Source: Panthera uncia
Lineage: Eukaryota; Chordata; Mammalia; Carnivora; Felidae
Assembly (NCBI RefSeq): GCF_023721935.1
Contig: NW_026057577.1
Span: forward strand, 138,818,431 to 138,882,430
Direction: 5' to 3'
DNA: 64,000 nucleotides
Below the pieces are notes generated by a model, which was not told the DNA's origin, did not search any database, and saw only the letters and a program-made list of their open reading frames with translations. Of the stretch, positions 55,601 through 64,000 are shown piece by piece; position 1 is the first letter of the stretch; the number at the start of each line of letters is the position of its first letter. The position numbers were made by a program, and so were the translations under genes.

Positions 55601-57664
55601 GTCTCTCAACCTGACTGCAATCATGTCAGCTTCACAGATTTTCATACGATGACAACAACTTCCAAAGAACAATTTTCATGGCAGGAATACGCTTGTATCT
55701 ATGGTATTTGTGGCGTGGGCTGGACTCTTTCCGGCTCTAGTTTCCAGAAGAGTTTTAAAGTAAATCTTAAGAGGAAAGTTAAATATTTTCCAGAGTGAAC
55801 CCTACACTGCAGCTGGTGGTTAACTCATACTTTCAAAAAACCAGGTCTTCAAAGAGAAACAAAAGATTTTAGTCCCAAACTACTGTGGCTTTATTTTAGG
55901 TAATTGCATTTCAGGCTGGATTAAGCCCACTCATGGATCATTTTTTCCTTCTCAAAATATCAAAGCGCTTTATAGAAATGTACCAATTAAGCTTCATAAA
56001 TCTTCGTTCTGAAGGTTAAAAAAAAAAAAATCTTGTTTACAGAAGGACACAACGTCAGCTTTCTGTCCCATGGTTCTCTTTTTTCGTTCTCGTGGTAAAA
56101 GCAGAGGGGACAGGTAGCCCCAGAACTGTGCAATGTGTTAGAAAGGGGCCGGATATGACCACTCTTTTCATTAGGAAAGAAGCCAGGCCTGCGTGTTTGT
56201 GCCTGGAGAAGAATGATCCAGAAGGTTCCCAAGAGAACCACGGTGGCGGGCAGTCAGAGTCCCAGAGACGCTGGACTCCCAGACTGAAGCACAGTCCATT
56301 GGGTTCCCTCAAAGCTTTCTTCATTCTTCAGTTCTCCCAATTTCAGTCTGCGCTTTATTATCCATGGCCTTTCTTGCCACTGTGATTCTGGCAGATTTGA
56401 CATTTTCTTTTAACTCTGAAGTTCAAAAGGTTCTCACGCCCCCCAGTTAGGTGCCATGTATTCACGATAGGGAGTATCTTTTAGAAAACAGATCAATTCT
56501 CTTCTCACATTTTCTCTCTCTTCCCTCTACCCCCCTGTCCTAAAATAATCTCACTGATCTTCACAATATATCAGTGTCAAAAAAAATAAATATATGCTCT
56601 AACGTGGGGGGGAGGGAACCGGAGGGTTGCTGTTCAACAGGTAGAAAGTTTCGGTTTTACAGCATGAAGAGGCTCTATGGGTCCACTGCAACATTGTGTG
56701 TGCAGTGAGCAACAGTGCACTTACACTTAAAATTTACGAGCAGGGTAGATCTCATGTTATCTGTTTTTACCTCCACAGAAAAAAAGAAAGAGAGAAATTA
56801 ACATGAAAGGACCAAAAAAAAAAAAAAAAAAGTTTCCAACAAATGAAAACTTCTCTAAAAAGAACAAATATGTTTAAATGCTTGGGAACCTTGGATAAAG
56901 AATCTAAAAGAAACAAAAAAAAAAAAAAAAAAAAGGAGGAAACACGAGCACACCCATAAATTGTTTCAACAGCCACCCTGAGAGATTAGGAGCAGGCAGA
57001 AAACAAAAGGTCCCTATGAAGGATTTAAGAGATAAATTGCAGCCCTGATCTACAGCTGTGGCGTTGTTACAAAGGGTTCTTTAAATATTTCTGATGGGAA
57101 TGAAAATGAATTATGACTGACTGGAGGGGGGAAGGAGGATGAGAAAGGGCAGGATGTTGGGTAAATGAAAATGGTAAATTTCTTTGTCAGCCAAGCATAC
57201 CTGCCCCGCGTCTTCACAGAGGTTGGTTTTTTTTTTTTTCCTTTTAAGACTTAGAGATTAGTGATCCTTTGCATAATCTGCTTCTCACCTCAGTAGAATC
57301 TTGCTCAGAATTGCTTATGTGTTGATCGTCTCCACATTACGTGCATTGTATTTTTAAAGGTATGAAAATGGGATTCTCATTTAATTCATTAAAAGGCAAT
57401 TCCATCTTCTGACGTGTATAAAAGGCTCTCACGGGTCATCATCTATTGATCATTGACAAGCAATCATTGGACAAGCTTTTATTCAGATCCAAATATGTGC
57501 CAGGCCCCGGACTATGGTCTCGGTTTCCTCAACACGGCTGATTTACCTTGTAATTGGAGTCCTTTTTATGCAGATGTAAACGGAGTCAAATCCAGGCTGG
57601 GAATAAAATGCTTGAGACACCAGCCCTCGTGACTTCTTTCAGACACCAGCATTGTTAGTCACTT
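54821..57664. other. Mostly unclassified sequence
   Basis: About 2.8 kb with small simple repeats only: TA runs near 55319-55332, (TC)n at 55567-55594, A runs near 56815-56831 and 56917-56934, T run near 57227. 'atgtgccaggccccggacta' at 57496 hints at a further MIR piece. No gene. Confidence 0.42.
55567..55594. repeat. (TC)n microsatellite
   Basis: About 28 bases of TC repeat followed by T-rich sequence. Confidence 0.93.
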
Positions 57665-57850
57665 ACGCTTCTCGAGAACTGTCCAGATCTGCCCTGTATC
57701 ATTTACTGTTCACAGCAACTCCGGGAAGCAATGAGCATCTGTTATTCTATTCTACAAAAGGGGAAACTGAGGCACAGCGGCTAAATAACTTAGGCAAGTT
57801 CACAGAGGGGGCTCTCCTATCCTGTGCTGCCACTCGCATTCTTGAAGAAA
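57665..57850 (-). mobile_element. MIR SINE relic
   Basis: Complement blocks: gtatcatttactgttcacag, caactccgggaagcaatgag, gttattctattctacaaaag, gggaaactgaggcacagcgg and ctaaataacttaggcaagtt. Confidence 0.8.
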
Positions 57851-57914
57851 ACAGAGGGAAAAGGCTGGATCCACCTTCAAGTAATCCATTTCAAATACTT
57901 ACATAATTTAAAAT

Positions 57915-58123
57915 TATTTTAATGTTTGTTTTTGAAACAGAGAGAGAGAGAGAACACGAGTAGGGGAGGAGGAGAGAGAGAGGGAGACACAGAATCCGAA
58001 GCAGGCTCCAGGCTCTGAGCGGTCAGCACAGAGCCCGGTGTGGGGCTCGAACCCACGAATGGCGAGATCATGACCTGGGCTGAAGTTAGACGCTTAACCG
58101 ACTGAGCCAGCCTCATGCCCCCC
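57915..58123 (-). mobile_element. CAN SINE (felid SINEC type)
   Basis: Minus copy with T-rich start, GA-rich zone, body complement and a head complement slightly rearranged at the end (gactgagccagcctcatgcc and cccc). No clear duplication could be read. Confidence 0.92.
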
Positions 58124-58366
58124 GATTGAAAAAAATTGTACCGACCATGCCACTATCTGGCATTCAGCTTTTCTGGGTTTTGTTGCTTTGTTTTGTTTTG
58201 TTTATTTATTTCTTGAATCTGGCAAAGGAAAAGCAATTTAAAACGCATAAAGTTCTTTCAAAACAAAACGAGACGAAACACCACTAGCAGGATCTATGTG
58301 TACAAAACCCACCAGACCAGAACATGCGCAGGGCCAGCTCCGTGGTCACGCTCCCGCGCGTTAATC
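58124..58366. other. Unclassified sequence
   Basis: Contains a short (GTTTT)n near 58189-58203. No gene. Confidence 0.4.
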
Positions 58367-58562
58367 CAGGGGTCAGCAAGTGTTTTCCATCAAGAGTTAG
58401 TCAGGACCATTTTGGGTTTTCTAGGCTCTAAGATCGCAGCTGCAACTGTTCAACTGTCTTTGTAGCTCAAAGCGGCCACAGACAATACCTAAATGAATGG
58501 GTGTGGTTGTGTTCCATTAACTTTATTTAAGAAACAGCCCCCCAGGCCTGATTTAAGCCACC
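58367..58562 (+). mobile_element. hAT-Charlie-type MITE
   Basis: Starts caggggtcagcaagtgtttt, then ttttctaggctctaagatcg, gtctttgtagctcaaagcgg, ccacagacaatacctaaatg, aatgggtgtggttgtgttcc and attaactttatttaagaaac. This is the familiar 'CAGGGGTTGGCAAAC' hAT MITE pattern. Subfamily name not certain. The right terminal repeat is not visible, so the element is partial. Confidence 0.8.
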
Positions 58563-58614
58563 CTCTTCCGCCAGTTACTCTCCCTACAGGGTCTCCTTTA
58601 AAGCCAAAGTTCTT

Positions 58615-58655
58615 TTTTTTTTTTTTCTTTTAATGTTTATTTATTTTAGGAGAGA

Positions 58656-58704
<49 letters not shown>

Positions 58705-58865
58705 TGGGAGGAGGGGCAGAGCGGGAGGGAGACACAGAATCCGAAGCAGGCTCCAGGCTCGAAGCTGTCAGCACGGAGCCAACGTGGGGCTTGAACTCAT
58801 GAACCCCAAGATCATGACCTGAGCCAAAGTCGGATGCTTAACTAACTGAACCACCCAGGCACCCC
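58615..58865 (-). mobile_element. CAN SINE with expanded (GA)n
   Basis: Minus copy with a long GA repeat (about 58651-58698) and head complement accacccaggcacccc. Diverged duplication taaagccaaagttctt at 58599-58614 and taaaatcaaacttctt at 58866-58881. Confidence 0.94.
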
Positions 58866-58873
58866 TAAAATCA

Positions 58874-59043
58874 AACTTCTTAACCTGGGGTCCTTAGGCT
58901 TCAGGCTTTTAAACTCACCATAATTCTTTCAAGATGTTCAAAGAATTCTTTCAACATGTTCTTTTGTGCGGGGATTCTTCTGGGGTGGGATCTATACCTC
59001 TCATCAGACCCTCGAAGGTTCTAGGACTCAAGAAAGGTTAAGC
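58874..59043. mobile_element. hAT-type MITE, second family
   Basis: Begins ttcttaacctggggtcctta and ends gttctaggactcaagaaagg then ttaag, with inverted ends TTAACCT and AGGTTAA and a middle gggtgggatctatacctctc. It matches the 'aacctggggtccatggac ... aaaggttaagaa' MITE class. Strand is not informative for a near-symmetric element. Confidence 0.68.
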
Positions 59044-59374
59044 CCAAGATCCCAAGCTCCAATATCAGCTACTGTCTACAGAGCCAGCCCATGGCCTTCA
59101 GTGGGGCTCACTCCCTGCTATGTCTTTTGTTACTTTTCCCTGTGATTTACGAGCACTGGTCTCACTAAACTCTTCCTTGGGTCTCCAAAACATCTTGCAC
59201 GATTTTGAGTCTCTGAGCTCTGCAAATGCTTTTCCATCCGTTTGGTGTGGACCTTCCATTTAATTCGATTCAATTCATGAATGTCTCCTGATGAAGCCCT
59301 TCCTTGCAAGCCAGCCACACAGGTCATCGGGTTGTGAGCCAGTCAGACAAGCAAACATGTAACTGCCAACTCAG
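59044..59374. other. Unclassified sequence
   Basis: No recognised repeat or gene. Text near 59265-59330 (aattcatgaatgtctcctga) may be an edge of an old LINE. Confidence 0.38.
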
Positions 59375-59764
59375 TGTGGCAGGGAGAGCGGCAAGTGCTG
59401 TCAGAATGCTCAGGGTGGGTGCCTAACCCAGACGTGGGGAGATCAGGAGATGCTTCAAGAAAAGAAATGCTGGTTAAGCTGGGGCCTAAAGAATCCATAG
59501 GAACCTAAAACTGGAACCAGAAGTTGGTTGAATGAGGAGATAGAGGGTGGGTAGAAGGGAAGATACATGTGAATGTCTGTAGACAAATGGGTGAATTCGT
59601 CAGAACGGGGTACAGGATGGAAAGGACAGAGAATAGACTAGAGACGCAGGAGAGGCTGGACCAAAAGGATCTTGGGTACAGATTGTTTGTGCTGTATTAT
59701 AAAGACAATGAGAAATCCTGTGTGGTCAGCTGGCCAGCAGCTTTGGCAGAACTGGGACCCGGTT
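59375..59764 (-). mobile_element. L2 LINE fragment, antisense
   Basis: Complement blocks: gtggcagggagagcggcaag, gatgcttcaagaaaagaaat, gctggggcctaaagaatcca, aatgtctgtagacaaatggg, ggagaggctggaccaaaagg and gacaatgagaaatcctgtgt follow L2 antisense order. Confidence 0.62.
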
Positions 59765-59780
59765 AGAAATGGGATCATGG

Positions 59781-60023
59781 TGGGGTACCTGGGTAGCTCA
59801 GTTAGTTGAGCATCCGACTTCGGCTCAGGTCATGATCTCACAGTTCATGAGTTCAAGCCCCGCATCAGGTTCTGTGCTGACAGCTCAGAGCCTGGAGCCT
59901 GCTTTGGATTCTGTGCTTCCCTCTCTCTCCTCTGCCCAGCTCATGCTTGCTCGTGCTCTCTCTCTTTCTCTCTCTCTCAGAAATAAAGAAACATTAAAAA
60001 AAATTAAAAAAGAAAAAAAAAAA
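59781..60023 (+). mobile_element. CAN SINE (felid SINEC type)
   Basis: Head tggggtacctgggtagctca, TTCAAGCCCCGCATCAGGTTC, body gagcctggagcctgctttgg, (CT)n and long A-rich tail. Perfect 16-bp duplication agaaatgggatcatgg at 59765-59780 and 60024-60039. Confidence 0.96.
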
Positions 60024-60277
60024 AGAAATGGGATCATGGGCCAACCCAGAATTACTACGTCGAATCAGCATTGTAACACAGCCCTGGGATTCTGAGGAGC
60101 TCTTCCTTATCCTGGCTGAAACCTGTTCCCCCACTTCACCTGACAAGCTCCTATCCACCCAGGCTACCAAAAAAACCCTTGGGTAACAATCTCCCAGATC
60201 TCGCTCCACGTAGGAGGGGGTTACATCTTGATAAACCTGTAGTAAGCAGAAAATATCCTAAGTCTAAACTGCATTTA

Positions 60278-60491
60278 TTTCTTTAAGTTTATTATTTGTT
60301 TCTTTTGAGAGAAAGAGAGAGAGCAAGCAGGGGAGGAACAGAAAGAGACAGAGACAGAGAATCCCAAGCAGGCTCCGTGCTGCCAGCACAGAGCCCAGTG
60401 AGGGGCTCAATCCCACAGACCAGGAGATCATGACCTGAGCTGAAGTCCAGAGTCAGATGCTCAGCCGACTGAACCACCCAGGTGCCCTCCC
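60278..60491 (-). mobile_element. CAN SINE, older copy
   Basis: Minus copy with T-rich start, GA-rich sequence, body complement caggctccgtgctgccagca and head complement accacccaggtgccc. Imperfect duplication aaactgcattta at 60266-60277 and aaaatgtattta at 60492-60503. Confidence 0.92.
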
Positions 60492-60503
60492 AAAATGTAT
60501 TTA

Positions 60504-60979
60504 ACGCCCCTAACCTACTGAACATCATAAATGTGCTCGTAGAGAACACTTCCATGAGCCTCCAGTTGGGCAGAATCATCTGACACAAAAACCTACTTTA
60601 TCATAAAATGCTGACCATCTCATGTAATGTATTGGTTACCGCACTGAAAGTAACGAACGGAAAGGCACAGAAAGGTACAAAAGTTTGTCAGTGTATCAGT
60701 TGTTGACCCTGGCGACCGCCTGGCTGACTGGGAGCTGTCCCACTGGCCAGCCTCACGAGACAGGATTGTCCCACATGTTTCCAGCCTGGGAGAAGATCCA
60801 AATTCAAAACGTGAAGGACAGTTTCTACCAATTGCATATTGATTTCACGCCACCGGAAAGTCGAAAAACTGCAAAGTCGAACCATCGCGCATTGGGGAAC
60901 ATCTGTGTACAGATTCCCGGCCTCTCCCCGGACCTTCTCATTCTGTAGATCTGTGTTGGAATCAAAGCATCTATTTTTT
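60504..60979. other. Unclassified sequence
   Basis: No recognised repeat or gene. Confidence 0.4.
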
Positions 60980-60989
60980 CAGCAAGTTT

Positions 60990-61032
60990 CTTTTTCTCTT
61001 AACTTTTTTTTTTGTTTTAATGTTTATTTATT

Positions 61033-61079
<47 letters not shown>

Positions 61080-61354
61080 ACAAGCGGGGGAGGGGCAGAG
61101 AGAGAGGGAGACAGAGAATCCAAAGCAGGCTCTGCTCGGTCATCGCAGAGCCTGAAGCAGTGCTCGATCTCACGAACCTTGAGACCATGACCTGAGCCGA
61201 AATCAAGAGTCTGGCACTTAACCAACTGAGCCACCCAGGCACCCCAACTTTTTTTTTTTTAAGTAGGCTCCATGCCCAAAGTGGGACCTGAACTCGAGAC
61301 CCTGAGATCAAGCGTCCCATGCTCTCCCGACTGAGCCAATCAGGCATCCCTTCC
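60990..61354 (-). mobile_element. Short, old CAN SINE hosting a younger SINE
   Basis: The right part at about 61246-61354 reads agtaggctccatgcccaaag, tgaactcgagaccctgagat, caagcgtcccatgctctccc and gactgagccaatcaggcatc, an older short CAN form without the full felid body. Its tail complement is the T-rich stretch at 60990-61012. Perfect 10-bp duplication cagcaagttt at 60980-60989 and 61355-61364 brackets both SINEs. Confidence 0.85.
61013..61245 (-). mobile_element. CAN SINE (felid SINEC type) inside an older SINE
   Basis: Minus copy with (GA)n at about 61036-61078, body complement and head complement gagccacccaggcacccc. It is bordered on both sides by aacttttttttt, which fits a target duplication within the older SINE's A-rich tail. 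Confidence 0.93.
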
Positions 61355-61364
61355 CAGCAAGTTT

Positions 61365-61886
61365 TTCAGGATGATTCTTACTTTAAGAACGTTTAGGAAA
61401 ACACGTGGTCCCCAACTCAGCAAAATGTGTAACAGCTAGGTTTTCATGGCTCTTCAATCTCACCTGCATCACAGTGTTGATAGGTTGTTCTGCAATTATT
61501 TCTTTACATTATCTGTTTTCCTGGGTAGACTCAGAGCTCTTCCCGTCTTATTTTCTTTGGTGTTGCCACACCAAAGCGTCTTAAACTCAGTAAACGCCCA
61601 AGTGCCAAGTGCATTCATGAATAACAGCTACCTCCAGATGGCTGCTTCCTGGGAGCCCACTGGGCAGAGCAAAGGTCAAATGCGGCAGCAAAACGCAAGT
61701 AGCTTCACTTTTCGAGCAATTTATCAGTGAGGTCTTGTTCTGAATATTCAAATCAAGGTCGGGCCCTTGTTCCTGTTACCAGTTAGAGCTGATGCTCTTC
61801 GCTCTAAAGCGGGACCTCTCACTTCCTCTTTTAACAGTTGAGAATCCGGGCGGCCCTTCCCTGCCTTCCCCCTCCCCTCCCCCCCC
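61365..61886. other. Unclassified sequence
   Basis: No recognised repeat or gene. C-rich from 61855 into the gap. Confidence 0.4.
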
Positions 61887-61986
61887 NNNNNNNNNNNNNN
61901 NNNNNNNNNNNNNNNNNNNNNNNNNNNNNNNNNNNNNNNNNNNNNNNNNNNNNNNNNNNNNNNNNNNNNNNNNNNNNNNNNNNNNN
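61887..61986. other. Assembly gap of 100 N in C-rich sequence
   Basis: Exactly 100 N, with C-rich sequence on both sides (ccctcccctcccccccc left, cccccgccagccacc right). Unlike the other two gaps, no SINE is visible around it. Confidence 0.98.
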
Positions 61987-64000
61987 CCCCCGCCAGCCAC
62001 CCCTTCCCTCCCTCCAGCCATCGCCCCCCAAAACGTCTCATTTCCCTGGCCTCTCAAGACAGCCAGCGACTGCATTTGACCTTCGGTGACAGCAAATTCC
62101 TCTCGCTGACCACAAGCTGCCTGATGGAGCTATTTCCTTTTATTTGTTCTCTGTGGCCTTCTTCGCCGGTTGTCCTCATTTAAGGACTAACTTTCTACAG
62201 GAGAAATTAATTGAATTACTGTTCTGTTGTGGGTGAAGGCGGAGGGAAGAAGGTCAGGGGATACAAATATTTTAAACATCCCCTTCAGAATGTCTTATGC
62301 CGTTGCAAATTATCTATTTTTTCCAGATATATAAATAGTATGTGTCTATTTTGCTAATGGGGGCCGGGGGGTGGGGTGGGGTGGGAGAAAAGTGTAAGGA
62401 ATATAAATCCTCCCAGGGAGAATGTCATGGTTATATTATTGGTTAATAGGACTTTGTTTTAAATAGTCACATTAGCATTTTCTCATATGTAAATGGTTTT
62501 GTCATGTAAGCCCGTGGCAGCTAGAGTCACACAGGCCTGTTCAGTGCTTTTGACTCCTGAAATATGACTGCCTCCCGGGCAGAAAAGTGATGCGAGGGGT
62601 ACGTGGGGCCAAGACTACCTGGGGCTCCAAGGGAAGGGAGACCCGGAGGCTAAGCTCCCATAAGGAATTCTGGCTTGGCAGTGGAACTCTGTATGAATCT
62701 GTCCCTCCGGCTCTATCTGGCTTGAGGAAGAAATGGAAACCCCACCAGGACAGTATGAAAAATCCAGCTCCCTTCCCAAATGCGTTTGTCCTTGAAACCT
62801 GCTAGTACTTCGTTGGAGGTTTTCCAACCGGCTCCCCTCATTAACTAGCCTTAACTCCCCATTGCTTCGGTCTCTGGATGTATTAGGTTAGACAAGTGAT
62901 GGCTTACTCTGTTTACTTCGACAGGAAGAAAGCTCACAAGGTGATTTATCACTTTAATTAGTCCAAGGGAGAGCTGAGTTTGCCTTGGCAAACTGGGATT
63001 CCTTCCCTAAGGGTTTCTAGGAAAAGCCAAAAAAGGGATTTCTTGGGTTTGGGGTTTTCCATGGGCTTCTTTCTTTCTCTTAAATGATTGTGAGTTCATT
63101 GCTTTCCTCTTTTAAAGGCCTACCCTCATTACAAAACATTTATCGATGAGGAAGAATACAAAGACGAAAATAGAAAATCATAACTCACCCAACACTTGGC
63201 TCCTCTCTCCTGTCTGAGATGTTCTCACTCAGGATTCTGTGCCGAGGTTCACTCCACCCAGTGGTGGGTGTAGCCTATGTTCATGGAGGTTGCTGCAAGA
63301 CTTAGCTCAGCCTCACAGTTCAGTGGTATCCCCTGGAAAATGAGAAAGCCTGATATATCCTTTGCACTCTGCTCAATTCTGGGGTGGTATAAGATGAGGC
63401 CCTGGCTCCTGCTACTTTTCCCTCCTCTTTTCCCTGGACCTACCCCGTCACTTCCCACCTTTCCAAATTGGGGAAGCTTGACGAGCACTTTAGAGACTGA
63501 GGAAAACCACAGCAGAATCTTCTGTTCCTCTTCTTGGCATCCTAATCCATTTTGAAGGTAATGGCATGAGGCGGTACCTCTTTGGCTCTTGCCAAGAACT
63601 TTTTCCCCTGGTTTTTATTATGTTTTATTCATGCCTTGAGGTAGGAGAGAGATTCTGTGCTTTGAAGTCACTGCTCCATATTTGCCCAGACCAGGTTTTT
63701 AAGTCCCTACCGGACTGGTGGTGATTCTCTGCTTTTCCTTTGATTCCGATCATCAACAGTCATGACCTCCCAACGGGCAGAGAGACAGATGTGAAGGAAT
63801 GGACTGCAAGTTCCAGGAAGGGTCTTTCAGAATAGGGAGAAAGCCTTGGCAGTTACATCCCCCACAGAAAACTGGTAGTCTTAATTCATACAGGATGTAG
63901 TTATATTTGATTGCTGAATGAACTGAATAAGCACTTTCATCCCCCATCGCAATAATTCATAGCTTGTCCTACTGTTGCCATATTAAACTCTAAGAATAAG
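61987..64000. other. Repeat-poor sequence to the end of the window
   Basis: About 2 kb without a recognised interspersed repeat. It contains a G-quadruplex-type G run at 62359-62385. Open frames at 62587-62827 and 63249-63555 overlap on opposite strands and have no known domain. No gene called. Confidence 0.42.
62359..62385 (+). repeat. G-quadruplex-type motif
   Basis: Five G tracts of three or more separated by one or two bases (GGGGG cc GGGGGG t GGGG t GGGG t GGG), satisfying the usual G4 pattern. No promoter or gene is visible nearby. Confidence 0.85.

Noticed and set aside
1..64000. CRISPR array, operon, phage or other prokaryotic system
   Set aside because: All recognisable elements are mammalian retroelements or DNA transposons. 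There is no regularly spaced direct repeat array and no dense coding.

Overview
The window is mammalian nuclear DNA, almost certainly from a cat-family carnivore (Felidae). The evidence is about thirty copies of the carnivore tRNA-Lys-derived CAN SINE. Most match the felid form: head GGGGCGCCTGGGTGGCTCAG, then a B-box-like TTCGAGCCC, a CT-rich stretch, and an AATAAA-type A-rich tail. There is also a short, young-looking, 5'-truncated L1 of felid type. No cellular gene, exon series, tRNA, rRNA, snRNA or processed pseudogene could be supported on either strand. The longest open frames are chance frames, simple-sequence frames or frames through repeats. The window is best read as intergenic or deep intronic sequence, and nothing in it looks like a new biological system.

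Layout: 1-5.9 kb is mostly unclassified, with two young SINEs and a weak L1 fragment. 5.9-8.6 kb holds a hAT MITE split by an L1 that is itself split by a SINE, then an L1 3' end and two head-to-head SINEs. 10.9-14.3 kb has MER5A, MIR, an MLT1 LTR, and an L2 interrupted by two solo ERV1-like LTRs. 14.7-24.2 kb carries SINEs, a 45-bp tandem duplication, a MIR, a 120-nt alternating purine-pyrimidine tract and an old L1 end. 24.4-26.4 kb is an L2 interrupted by an MLT1 LTR that contains both an L1 end and a SINE, followed by an L1 fragment. 26.7-35 kb has MER5, MIR, MLT1 and L2 relics, SINEs and a 217-nt polypyrimidine tract. 35-48.6 kb is repeat-poor, with an LTR, L2/L1 relics, four SINEs and a 34-bp palindrome. 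48.6-51.8 kb has a MIR split by a young L1 and a SINE. 52-57 kb is mostly unique. 57.5-61.4 kb is SINE-, hAT- and L2-rich, including a SINE inserted in a SINE. 61.4-64 kb is mostly unique.

Three 100-base N gaps (893-992, 54495-54594, 61887-61986) are all flanked by C or G runs, and two of them lie inside SINEs. The elements do not work together as a system. Their nesting gives a relative age order: L2/MIR, then MLT1, MER5 and hAT elements, then older L1 and ERV1 LTRs, then CAN SINEs and the felid L1. Family names come from remembered consensus patterns, not a database search; edges are usually good to about 10 bp where a target-site duplication (TSD) is given and about 20-40 bp elsewhere.
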